Origin: Shewanella pneumatophori
Lineage (GTDB): Bacteria > Pseudomonadota > Gammaproteobacteria > Enterobacterales > Shewanellaceae
DNA: 64,000 nt
NCBI RefSeq assembly: GCF_023283895.1
Contig: NZ_JAKILB010000002.1
Span: forward strand, 1-64,000
Direction of reading: 5' to 3'
The notes beneath the pieces are model-generated. The model was not told the origin of the DNA and made no database searches. It was given only the letters and a program-made list of their open reading frames with translations. Shown here in pieces: positions 8,788 to 16,643 of this stretch; the stretch's first letter is position 1; every line of letters begins with the position of its first letter. The translations under genes and the position numbers were made by a program.

Positions 8788-10083
8788 TTGTTTGATCGTT
8801 ATGAGGCGGGAGAGAAAGCGGTACTTGTCCATATCGACTTTACTGATGATAACAACCGAGAAGATTTAGACGAACTAAAGTTGCTCGTCGACTCGGCAGG
8901 TGCTCAGTCAATTGGAGTGATCTCAGCAAGTCGTCGTTCACCTGACCGCAAGTTTTTTGTTGGTTCAGGTAAGGCAGAAGAATTGGCTGCGATGGTTGCG
9001 GCTACTGATGCCAATGTGGTGATTTTTAATCACGCATTAAGTCCAGCTCAAGAACGAAATCTTGAGCAGTTGTGTCAGTGCAGGGTACTCGACAGAACGA
9101 CTTTGATCTTGGATATTTTCGCTCAACGAGCGCGAACATTTGAAGGTAAGTTACAGGTGGAGCTAGCGCAATTGCGCCACATGTCGACACGCCTAATCAG
9201 AGGTTGGACGCACTTAGAACGTCAAAAAGGTGGTATTGGTCTGCGAGGACCCGGTGAAACTCAACTAGAAACGGATAGACGTTTGTTGAGAGGCCGGATC
9301 AGCACCATTAACCGTCGTTTAGCAAAAGTTGATAAGCAACGCGACCAGAGTCGCAGAGCCAGACAACGTAGTGAGATGTCGACAGTGTCGTTAGTTGGTT
9401 ATACCAATGCTGGTAAATCGACACTGTTTAATGGCTTAACTTCGTCAGATGTTTACGCTGCAGATCAACTTTTTGCGACGTTAGACCCAACGTTACGTAA
9501 ATTAGATTTACCTGACGGTGATGTGGTTTTAGCTGATACCGTTGGATTTATCCGGCATTTGCCCCATGATTTAGTTGCGGCCTTTAAAGCAACACTGCAA
9601 GAGACACGACAAGCAGATTTACTTTTGCATGTGGTTGATAGCGCAGATGAAAACATGGGGGATAACTTTGAGCAAGTGCAAAAAGTGCTCAAAGAAATCG
9701 ATGCTAATGACATTCCACAGTTGATCGTTTGCAATAAAATCGATCTATTGGATGAGGTAAAACCTCGCATCGACTACGATGATGAGGGGACACCGATTAG
9801 AGTCTGGGTTTCTGCTCAGCAGCAAAAAGGCTTGGAATTAGTTGAAGAAGCGATTAATCAACTCGTTGGTAAAGCGGTTCAAGAGCTAACCTTGCAAATC
9901 CCAGCTTCGGCAGGGCATTATCTCGGCCAGTTTTATAAACTGGATGTAATACAGCAGAAAGCGTATGACGATCTGGGGAACTGTATGATCTCTGTTCGCT
10001 TATTGGATGCCGATTGGCGCCGATTGGTAAAACAGAGCCAAGGTGAAATAGAGACTTTTGTGGTCGACCCAGTCGTCGCATAA
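8788..10083 (+). CDS. hflX: Ribosome-associated GTPase HflX (TTG start)
   Basis: HflX is a heat-shock GTPase that splits stalled 70S ribosomes. The 431 residues comprise an N-terminal HflX domain (about 1-195) with the RQKGGIGLRGPGETQLETD stretch, and a G domain with GYTNAGKST (about 205-213), DTVGF (about 250) and NKID (about 317). The start is TTG at 8788: AAGGAGA (8774-8780) sits 7 bases upstream, and MFDRYEAGE matches the conserved family N-terminus. The rare start codon probably lowers translation relative to hfq. Confidence 0.95.
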   Translation: MFDRYEAGEKAVLVHIDFTDDNNREDLDELKLLVDSAGAQSIGVISASRRSPDRKFFVGSGKAEELAAMVAATDANVVIFNHALSPAQERNLEQLCQCRVLDRTTLILDIFAQRARTFEGKLQVELAQLRHMSTRLIRGWTHLERQKGGIGLRGPGETQLETDRRLLRGRISTINRRLAKVDKQRDQSRRARQRSEMSTVSLVGYTNAGKSTLFNGLTSSDVYAADQLFATLDPTLRKLDLPDGDVVLADTVGFIRHLPHDLVAAFKATLQETRQADLLLHVVDSADENMGDNFEQVQKVLKEIDANDIPQLIVCNKIDLLDEVKPRIDYDDEGTPIRVWVSAQQQKGLELVEEAINQLVGKAVQELTLQIPASAGHYLGQFYKLDVIQQKAYDDLGNCMISVRLLDADWRRLVKQSQGEIETFVVDPVVA

Positions 10084-10132
10084 TTAAGTATTTTAGTAAT
10101 CTCGTTTATTTCATACACTTATGGAGTACTAA

Positions 10133-11284
10133 ATGGCTTGGAACGAGCCCGGTAACAAGGGTCAAGACCCTTGGGGAAATGGCAATAAAGGTGGTAACGA
10201 TAAAGGACCACCGGATTTAGATGAAGTTTTTCGTAACCTTTCAAAGCGCTTTGGCGGCAAAGGCAATGGCTCTGGTGGCAGCGTAAGCGGTGCTAGCTTA
10301 GTTATTGTTTTGGTGATCGCGGTTGTTGTGTGGGGCCTTTCGGGTTTCTATACAGTAAAAGAAGCTGAAAAAGGTGTTGCGCTACGTTTCGGTGAATATA
10401 TCGGTGAAGTCGATCCAGGTCTTCAGTGGAAAGCCACTTTTATAGATGAAGTGACACCGGTAAACGTACAAACAGTACGCTCTATCCCTGCATCTGGCAG
10501 CATGCTAACAGCCGATGAGAACGTGGTTTTAGTACAACTTGACGTTCAGTATCGTGTTAGTAAGGCAAAAGATTACCTTTATAGCGTAGTTGATGCGGAT
10601 GCGAGTTTGCGTGAAGCGACAGACAGTGCGTTACGTTATGTTATTGGTCACAACACTATGGATGATATTTTGACTACAGGTCGAGATAAAATTCGTCGTG
10701 ATACTTGGGATGAAATTGAACGTATTATCAAGCCATACGAGCTAGGTATTACGGTTGTTGACGTTAACTTCTTGCCAGCTCGTCCACCAGAAGAGGTAAA
10801 AGATGCCTTTGATGACGCGATTGCCGCGCAAGAGGATGAGCAACGTTTCATTCGTGAGGCTGAAGCATACTCTCGTCAGTTAGAGCCAAAGGTTCGCGGT
10901 ACTGTACAGCGTATGGACCAACAAGCTATTGCTTATAAGCAAAGAGTCATTCTAGAAGCTAAAGGTAAAGTGGCTCGTTTTGAGCAGCTATTGCCTGAGT
11001 ATCAAGATGCACCTGAAGTCACTCGTGAACGTATGTATTTCGATACGATGCAAGATGTTATGAGTGGTACAAACAAAGTGCTTATTGATGCTAAAAATAG
11101 CGGCAACTTAATGTATCTGCCGTTAGATAAGTTGATGCAAAATAGTCAGTCTAATAAGTCTGCAAGTGCTAAGAGCAAACCGGCTACGCCTGTTATGTCA
11201 GTTAATAGTACAACTCATAATAACAGCAGCATGCCACTAGATGGTCGTCCATCACGTGGTGAACGCTCGTCGGGGAGGAACTAA
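10133..11284 (+). CDS. hflK: FtsH-modulating membrane protease complex subunit HflK
   Basis: HflK forms with HflC a large SPFH/prohibitin cage around the FtsH protease in the inner membrane. The 383 residues have a Gly/Asn-rich cytoplasmic N-terminus (1-50), one membrane segment (about 54-77), and a SPFH domain ending in a long helical region rich in Arg/Glu/Gln (about 225-320). The tail (330-383) is Ser/Asn-rich. GGAG precedes the ATG by 8 bases. hflC starts 3 bases after the stop. Confidence 0.95.
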   Translation: MAWNEPGNKGQDPWGNGNKGGNDKGPPDLDEVFRNLSKRFGGKGNGSGGSVSGASLVIVLVIAVVVWGLSGFYTVKEAEKGVALRFGEYIGEVDPGLQWKATFIDEVTPVNVQTVRSIPASGSMLTADENVVLVQLDVQYRVSKAKDYLYSVVDADASLREATDSALRYVIGHNTMDDILTTGRDKIRRDTWDEIERIIKPYELGITVVDVNFLPARPPEEVKDAFDDAIAAQEDEQRFIREAEAYSRQLEPKVRGTVQRMDQQAIAYKQRVILEAKGKVARFEQLLPEYQDAPEVTRERMYFDTMQDVMSGTNKVLIDAKNSGNLMYLPLDKLMQNSQSNKSASAKSKPATPVMSVNSTTHNNSSMPLDGRPSRGERSSGRN

Positions 11285-11287
11285 GCA

Positions 11288-12166
11288 ATGGGTAGATTTA
11301 CAGCGATTATAGTAGCAATACTTATTGCTATCTCTTTGACTTCAATTTTAGTGGTAAACGAAGGCGAAAGAGCGATTGTTTCTCGATTTGGTAAAGTACT
11401 TAAAGATGACGGTGTAACGCGCGTTTATAGCCCTGGTCTTCACTTTAAGATCCCTATGCTTGATAAGATCAAGTTTATGGATGCAAGGGTGCAGACATTA
11501 GATGGCGCAGCAGATCGCTTTGTTACCTCTGAAAAGAAAGATTTAATGGTCGATTCATACGTGAAATGGCGTATTAAAGATTTCGAACGTTACTATCTTT
11601 CTACCAATGGCGGTATTAAGGCGAACGCAGAAACGTTGCTACAGCGTAAAATCAACAACGACCTTCGCACAGAGTTCGGTCGTCGTACGATTAAAGAAAT
11701 CGTATCTGGTAGCCGTGATGAGCTGCAATCTGACGCACTTAAAAATGCAGCAGAGAGTGCTGAAGACTTAGGTGTTGAAGTTGTAGATGTGCGAGTTAAG
11801 CAAATTAACTTACCTGCAAACGTGAGTACTAGTATCTACCAGCGTATGCGTGCAGAACGTCAAGCTGTGGCTAAAGAGCACCGCGCTCAAGGTCAAGAGC
11901 AAGCAGAAATCATTCGTGCTAAGACTGATGCAAGTGTAACCATTCAAACTGCAGAAGCAGAGCGTAAAGCACTGACTACTCGTGGTGAAGGTGATGCTGA
12001 AGCTGCTAAGATTTATGCTGATGCATATACTAAAGACCCTGAGTTCTTTAGCTTCATGCGTAGCTTAGATGCTTACAAAGCAAGTTTCTCTGGCGAAAAT
12101 GACGTCATGGTGCTTGAGCCTAACAGCGAGTTCTTTAGATATATGAATAGCTCAACTGGCAAATAG
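11288..12166 (+). CDS. hflC: FtsH-modulating membrane protease complex subunit HflC
   Basis: HflC is the partner of HflK in the FtsH-regulating complex. The 292-residue protein has an N-terminal membrane anchor (about 4-22), an SPFH domain starting VNEGERAIVSRFGKV, and a helical AERQAVAKEHRAQGQEQ-type segment near 195-235. It is the last gene of the operon before a strong terminator. Confidence 0.95.
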   Translation: MGRFTAIIVAILIAISLTSILVVNEGERAIVSRFGKVLKDDGVTRVYSPGLHFKIPMLDKIKFMDARVQTLDGAADRFVTSEKKDLMVDSYVKWRIKDFERYYLSTNGGIKANAETLLQRKINNDLRTEFGRRTIKEIVSGSRDELQSDALKNAAESAEDLGVEVVDVRVKQINLPANVSTSIYQRMRAERQAVAKEHRAQGQEQAEIIRAKTDASVTIQTAEAERKALTTRGEGDAEAAKIYADAYTKDPEFFSFMRSLDAYKASFSGENDVMVLEPNSEFFRYMNSSTGK

Positions 12167-12186
12167 TCAGCTTTATAGTTAATTAA

Positions 12187-12215
12187 AAGGCCTAACGCTT
12201 AGTTAGGCCTTTTTT
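12187..12215 (+). terminator. Intrinsic terminator after hflC
   Basis: A 10-bp perfect stem AAGGCCTAAC/GTTAGGCCTT around GCTTA is followed by a T run. It ends the hfq-hflXKC transcript. Confidence 0.92.
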
Positions 12216-12581
12216 GTGTCTTAAAATCGCCATATTATTTGCTAGCGTTAATTCCTACCTATTGAGTCAACTATTGCATTATAGCCAGTAAAAAAATCAC
12301 TAATATGAGCTAAGTTGCTAATTTAGTGGACTATGAATGAAATATTTTGCAATGTTCTGCTACGAATTTTTAGCGATTATGTTGGTTCAGATGCGGTCTT
12401 TTTATGCAGAAGTAGCACTAAAAGCAACATAGTTAACTAAGTTGAGCGTTTTAACTATGATCTGGTTCTAATTTTTGGCTATAATGAGCCGCGCTTCAAG
12501 TTTAGGATCCGATTTAAGTTCGATTCAACTTAGAAGAAGACAGATAAAACAAAAATTCCAACACTCTCTGGAGACAAGTGG
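12216..12581 (+). promoter_or_regulatory. Intergenic region with candidate petABC promoter
   Basis: No gene is visible in this 366-base A/T-rich stretch. A perfect TATAAT at 12480-12485 lies 96 bases before petA, but no good -35 hexamer is found at normal spacing. GGAG sits about 8 bases before the petA ATG. I see no FNR-type or ArcA-type site that I would defend here. Confidence 0.45.
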
Positions 12582-13172
12582 ATGAGCAATGCGCCAGTCG
12601 ATACCGGACGTCGCAGATTTCTGACCGCAGCCACCGCCGTAGTTGGTGGTGCTGGTGCCGCTGCTGTAGCGGTTCCGTTTATAAAGTCATGGAATCCGAG
12701 TGCCAAAGCGAAAGCAGCAGGTGCGCCGGTAGAAGTAAACATTAGTAAAGTAGAGCCAGGTCAACTTATTCGAGTTGAATGGCGTGGTAAACCTGTATGG
12801 GTTGTTCGCCGTACGCAGGAGATCTTGGATGGTCTTCCAGCAATCGATGGTCAACTTCGCGATCCAGACTCTGTAGAACCACAGCAGCCTGCATATGCAC
12901 AGAATACTGTTCGTTCAATTAAGGCTGAGTTTTTCATAGCCGTTGGCCTATGTACTCATCTTGGTTGTTCTCCAACTTACCTACCAGACACATTTGGTGA
13001 GCAAGTAGAGGGTGTCGCTTCAGGCTTCTTCTGTCCTTGTCATGGTTCTAAGTTCGATATGGCTGGTCGTGTATTCCAAGGTGTACCAGCGCCGTTGAAC
13101 TTGGTTATCCCACCGCATCAGTATCTTGATGATAGCACTGTGCTAATTGGTGTTGATAAAGGAGCAGCGTAA
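12582..13172 (+). CDS. petA: Ubiquinol-cytochrome c reductase, Rieske iron-sulfur subunit
   Basis: This is the Rieske [2Fe-2S] subunit of the bc1 complex, passing electrons from ubiquinol to cytochrome c1. The 196-residue protein has a twin-arginine segment (Arg10-12, then FLTAAT) leading into its membrane anchor, as usual for Tat-inserted Rieske proteins. Cluster ligands lie in CTHLGC (124-129) and CPCHG (151-155). The first gene of petABC, its stop overlaps the petB start by one base. Confidence 0.97.
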   Translation: MSNAPVDTGRRRFLTAATAVVGGAGAAAVAVPFIKSWNPSAKAKAAGAPVEVNISKVEPGQLIRVEWRGKPVWVVRRTQEILDGLPAIDGQLRDPDSVEPQQPAYAQNTVRSIKAEFFIAVGLCTHLGCSPTYLPDTFGEQVEGVASGFFCPCHGSKFDMAGRVFQGVPAPLNLVIPPHQYLDDSTVLIGVDKGAA

Positions 13173-14386
13173 TGGTTAAGAACATTGTTAGCTGGATTGA
13201 TGAACGCATCCCCATGACTGCAACCTACAACCGTCATGTTGGCCAATATGCGACACCATCAAATTTTAATTTTTGGTACTTCTTTGGTTCATTAGCCATG
13301 TTAGTACTTGTTAACCAATTGCTGACCGGTATTTGGTTAACTATGAACTACGTACCAACAGCCGAAGGTGCATTCGCATCTATCGAATACATCATGCGTG
13401 ATGTTGAATACGGTTGGTTACTCAGATATATGCATTCCACGGGGGCCTCCGCTTTCTTTGTGGTGATTTATCTGCATATGTTCCGTGGTCTTATCTATGG
13501 TTCATACCAAAAGCCAAGAGAACTTCTGTGGCTATTCGGTATGCTTATCTTCCTAGTGTTGATGGCTGAAGCATTTATGGGTTACTTGCTACCTTGGGGA
13601 CAAATGTCTTACTGGGGTGCACAGGTAATTATTTCATTGTTTGGCGCAATCCCAGTTATTGGCGATGACCTAACATTGTGGATCCGCGGTGACTTTGTTG
13701 TCTCTGGCGCAACCCTAAACCGTTTCTTCGCCTTGCATGTAATTGCATTGCCACTAGTGCTTGTTGTGTTGGTGTTCTTACACCTAATTGCACTGCATGA
13801 AGTGGGTTCAAATAACCCAGACGGTATCGAAATTAAAAAGAACAAAGATGAAAATGGCTGGCCAAAAGATGGCATTCCATTCCACCCTTACTACACAGTT
13901 AAAGACATCATGGGCGTCGCAGGCTTCCTAATTGTTTTCTGTTATGTGTTGTTCTTTATGCCTGAAGGTGGTGGTTACTTCCTTGAAAAGCCGAACTTTG
14001 AAGCGGCTAACCCGATGAAGACACCAGAGCATATTGCACCGGTTTGGTATTTCACACCTTTCTACGCAATCTTACGTGCTATCCCAGATAAGCTGATGGG
14101 TGTTATCGGTATGGGCTTGGCAATTGGCGTGCTGTTTATATTGCCATGGCTAGATCGTTGTAACGTTAAGTCAATCCGTTACCGTAGCTTGACGCACAAA
14201 TTGAACATCAGTCAGTTTGCAGTTTCATTCTTAGTATTAGGTTACTTAGGTGCAGTACCAGCGACTCCAGCTCTAACAATCGCTGCGCGTATCTTCACGA
14301 TAACTTACTTTGGTTTCTTCTTGTTCCTATGGATTTACAGTAAGAACGAAAAGACTAAGCCTGTACCAGAGAGGTTGACACACTAA
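13172..14386 (+). CDS. petB: Cytochrome b of the bc1 complex
   Basis: Cytochrome b binds two b-type haems and both quinone sites. The 404 residues contain about eight membrane helices with haem-ligand histidines in RYMHSTGASAFF and IYLHMFR (helix B) and in FALHVIALPL and LHLIALHEVG (helix D). A PEHIAPVWYF segment matches the conserved PEWY Qo-site motif, here with VWYF in the second part. Both ends overlap the neighbouring genes by one base. Confidence 0.97.
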   Translation: MVKNIVSWIDERIPMTATYNRHVGQYATPSNFNFWYFFGSLAMLVLVNQLLTGIWLTMNYVPTAEGAFASIEYIMRDVEYGWLLRYMHSTGASAFFVVIYLHMFRGLIYGSYQKPRELLWLFGMLIFLVLMAEAFMGYLLPWGQMSYWGAQVIISLFGAIPVIGDDLTLWIRGDFVVSGATLNRFFALHVIALPLVLVVLVFLHLIALHEVGSNNPDGIEIKKNKDENGWPKDGIPFHPYYTVKDIMGVAGFLIVFCYVLFFMPEGGGYFLEKPNFEAANPMKTPEHIAPVWYFTPFYAILRAIPDKLMGVIGMGLAIGVLFILPWLDRCNVKSIRYRSLTHKLNISQFAVSFLVLGYLGAVPATPALTIAARIFTITYFGFFLFLWIYSKNEKTKPVPERLTH

Positions 14387-15081
14387 TGAAAAAACTACTT
14401 ATAGCATTAGTTGCATTGGTTCCAACACTAGCGGTTGCCGCTGGTGGTGGCGCCCCACTTGATAAAGCTAATATCGATCTTAATGATACTGAGTCACTGC
14501 AACGTGGGTTGGAGTTATTCCAAGAAAACTGCGCAGGTTGTCACAGTACTCAATATCAACGCTATGGCCGCGTTGCTGAGGATTTAAATATCCCGATTGA
14601 TGAGATGCGTGCTAAGTACCTTCCTGAAGGCGCTAAAATTGGCGAGCTAATGGAAAATGCCATTCCTGACGCTGACGCGGCTAAATGGTTTGGTGCGGCG
14701 CCACCGGATCTAACTTTAGTTGCTCGAGTGCGTGGTGAAGATTGGATTTACTCTTATCTGCATGGTTTTTATAAAGATGAAAGCCGTCCATTTGGCGTAA
14801 ATAATACAATTTTCCCTATGGTTGGTATGCCGCATGTACTAGAAGATCTTCAAGGTCTTCCGGTTAAACAAGAAGATGGAACAATCGTCGCTAGCGGTGG
14901 AGCATTATCTGCCGAAGAGTATGACCAAGTGGTTCGTGATATCACAGGATTTTTGGTTTACTCAGGTGACCCTATTAAGCTAGAGCGCGAAAGACTAGGT
15001 TGGTGGGTGTTAGGCTTCTTATTTATTTTCTTTATTGTGGCCTACCTCTTAAAGAAAGAGTACTGGAAAGATGTACACTAA
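14386..15081 (+). CDS. petC: Cytochrome c1 of the bc1 complex
   Basis: Membrane-anchored c-type cytochrome that passes electrons to soluble or membrane cytochrome c. Signal peptide 1-18 (cut after AVA), haem motif CAGCH at 49-53, likely axial Met in the FPMVGMPHVL region near 145, and a C-terminal membrane helix (about 205-222) ending in lysines. The 231 residues are typical of proteobacterial c1. I see no terminator of standard form before sspA. Confidence 0.96.
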   Translation: MKKLLIALVALVPTLAVAAGGGAPLDKANIDLNDTESLQRGLELFQENCAGCHSTQYQRYGRVAEDLNIPIDEMRAKYLPEGAKIGELMENAIPDADAAKWFGAAPPDLTLVARVRGEDWIYSYLHGFYKDESRPFGVNNTIFPMVGMPHVLEDLQGLPVKQEDGTIVASGGALSAEEYDQVVRDITGFLVYSGDPIKLERERLGWWVLGFLFIFFIVAYLLKKEYWKDVH

Positions 15082-15190
15082 CCTAAAATAAAGGTTAGAA
15101 TGTATTATCCGCAAATTGTAAACGGGGAGCCTTGCTCCTCGTTTACGTTTGCATTTTTTGCTTTTTACTTGTGAATCCCGGAGGGTATCA

Positions 15191-15820
15191 ATGGCTGTTG
15201 CTGCCAATAAACGCTCAATCATGACCCTGTATTCAGGTGCAGACGACCTTTATAGCCACCAAGTACGTATCGTGCTTGCTGAAAAAGGTGTAACAGTTGA
15301 CGTTCTGCAAGTTGATCCAAATGAGATCCCTGAAGACTTGATCGAGCTTAACCCGTACAACACAGTGCCAACTTTGGTAGACAGAGAGCTAGTACTTTAT
15401 AACTCTCGTATCATTATGGAATACCTAGATGAGCGTTTCCCTCATCCTCCACTAATGCCTGTTTATCCGGTTTCACGTGGTCAAACACGCCTATGGATGC
15501 ACCGCATCGAGGAAGACTGGTACGCACTTGTAGAGCGTATCCGTAAAGGCGACCGTGCTGACGCAGCTCGTAAAGAGCTTCAAGAAGGCTTAACAGCTAT
15601 TGCACCAATTTTCGGTGAAGTGCCTTACTTCATGAGCGAAGAGTTTGGTTTAGCTGATTGCTACCTTGGCCCACTATTATGGCGTTTACCTGTTCTAGGT
15701 ATTGAGCTAGATAGCCGTACAGCTAAAGATATCAAAGCTTACATGACACGTTTATTCGACCGTGAATCATTTAAAGCATCTTTGACTGAGACTGAGCGCG
15801 AAATGCGCATGGGTATCTAA
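15191..15820 (+). CDS. sspA: Stringent starvation protein A
   Basis: SspA is a glutathione-S-transferase-fold protein that binds RNA polymerase and modulates stress and virulence transcription. The 209 residues have an N-terminal thioredoxin-like half (SGADDLYSHQVRIVLAEKGV) and NPYNTVPTLVDRELVLYNS. The frame is open from 15149, but ATG 15191 follows GGAGGG by 5 bases and starts MAVAANKRS as in relatives. Its position after petABC and before sspB is conserved in gammaproteobacteria. Confidence 0.96.
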   Translation: MAVAANKRSIMTLYSGADDLYSHQVRIVLAEKGVTVDVLQVDPNEIPEDLIELNPYNTVPTLVDRELVLYNSRIIMEYLDERFPHPPLMPVYPVSRGQTRLWMHRIEEDWYALVERIRKGDRADAARKELQEGLTAIAPIFGEVPYFMSEEFGLADCYLGPLLWRLPVLGIELDSRTAKDIKAYMTRLFDRESFKASLTETEREMRMGI

Positions 15821-16281
15821 TGAAAGAGCTAACCCCGAACCGTCCATACTTGCTGCGGGCTTATTATGATTGGTTGATGGATAACCAGTTAACGCCCCAT
15901 GTTGTTGTAGACGCTTATGTGCCTGGCACGCAAGTTCCGCAGCAATATGTTAAAGATGGTCAAATTGTACTGAATATTACTGAAAGTGCTGTAGGTGGCC
16001 TACAGATCACTAATGAGTTTATTGAGTTCAGCGCGCGTTTTGGTGGAGTTCCTCAGCAGGTACTATTGCCGATGGCTTCTATTGTAGCTATCTATGCCAG
16101 AGAGAATGGTGCAGGTACAGTCTTTGAGTTAGAAGAAGCTTATCAGCTTGACGATGACATCGAAGAAGAATCGGGACTTTCAGTAGTGAAAGAGCCGGTC
16201 GTTGAAACCAGCGAACCTGAAGCCGAAACTGCAGAGGCGAAAGAGCCTAAGCGTCGCGGTCACCTTACTTTGGTGAAGTAA
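15820..16281 (+). CDS. sspB: ClpXP adaptor SspB
   Basis: SspB tethers ssrA-tagged stalled-translation products to ClpXP. The 153 residues have a folded N-terminal domain (about 1-110: TPNRPYLLRAYYDWLMDN, then HVVVDA and QIVLNI strands), an acidic variable linker rich in Glu, and a conserved C-terminal ClpX-binding tail ending RGHLTLVK. The ATG overlaps the sspA stop (TAATG), giving coupling. Confidence 0.96.
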   Translation: MKELTPNRPYLLRAYYDWLMDNQLTPHVVVDAYVPGTQVPQQYVKDGQIVLNITESAVGGLQITNEFIEFSARFGGVPQQVLLPMASIVAIYARENGAGTVFELEEAYQLDDDIEEESGLSVVKEPVVETSEPEAETAEAKEPKRRGHLTLVK

Positions 16282-16309
16282 ATCTAGTTTATTAGGTTTA
16301 AGATATTTA

Positions 16310-16338
16310 AAAGCCAGTCTATCGACTGGCTTTTTTTG
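16310..16338 (+). terminator. Intrinsic terminator after sspB
   Basis: The 9-bp stem AAGCCAGTC/GACTGGCTT with a short loop and a run of T follows sspB by about 30 bases. Confidence 0.92.
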
Positions 16339-16643
16339 TGCCTGTAAATTAGGGATTATTTATCGCACTTGATTGCAGCTAAAAATTAATCATCTCTGAG
16401 CTCTTAGGTTTTGTAGACAAACTATGCTCCCAATCTGTCCACTTGTGACTATTTGTCCTTTCTGTCATGTAATAATAAGTCGTCATGTCGTAATTGGTTT
16501 TTTATTAGGTGATGACTGTCTAGAGTTCAGCTTTGTAATAACTCGCAACCGCAGAATAAGTCTAAGATACGCGCGAATTTTTGGCTAAATAACATTCCAC
16601 AGAAGTTAGCTTGGCCACTACAACGAGCAGATCGGAGTCTTAG
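16339..16643 (+). promoter_or_regulatory. Leader and promoter region of the TonB receptor operon
   Basis: No gene is visible in about 305 bases. I looked for a Fur box and for a cobalamin riboswitch, because the operon resembles iron/haem/B12 uptake. No 19-bp Fur-like site is recognisable. A stretch at about 16540-16580 has loose similarity to the B12-box core but lacks the rest of the riboswitch. The control element is therefore unidentified. The CGGAG about 8 bases before ATG 16644 can act as ribosome site. Confidence 0.4.

Noticed and set aside
16441..16500. Fur box before the TonB receptor operon
   Set aside because: AATAATAAG-type words occur but no 19-bp site comes close to the consensus, unlike the clear site at 42266.
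16540..16580. Loose similarity to the cobalamin riboswitch B12 box upstream of the TonB receptor
   Set aside because: CGCAAC and AAGTC fragments are present but the GGGAA and GGTGAAA segments, the conserved stem pattern and the rest of the box are missing; I do not claim a riboswitch. A covariance-model search would settle it.
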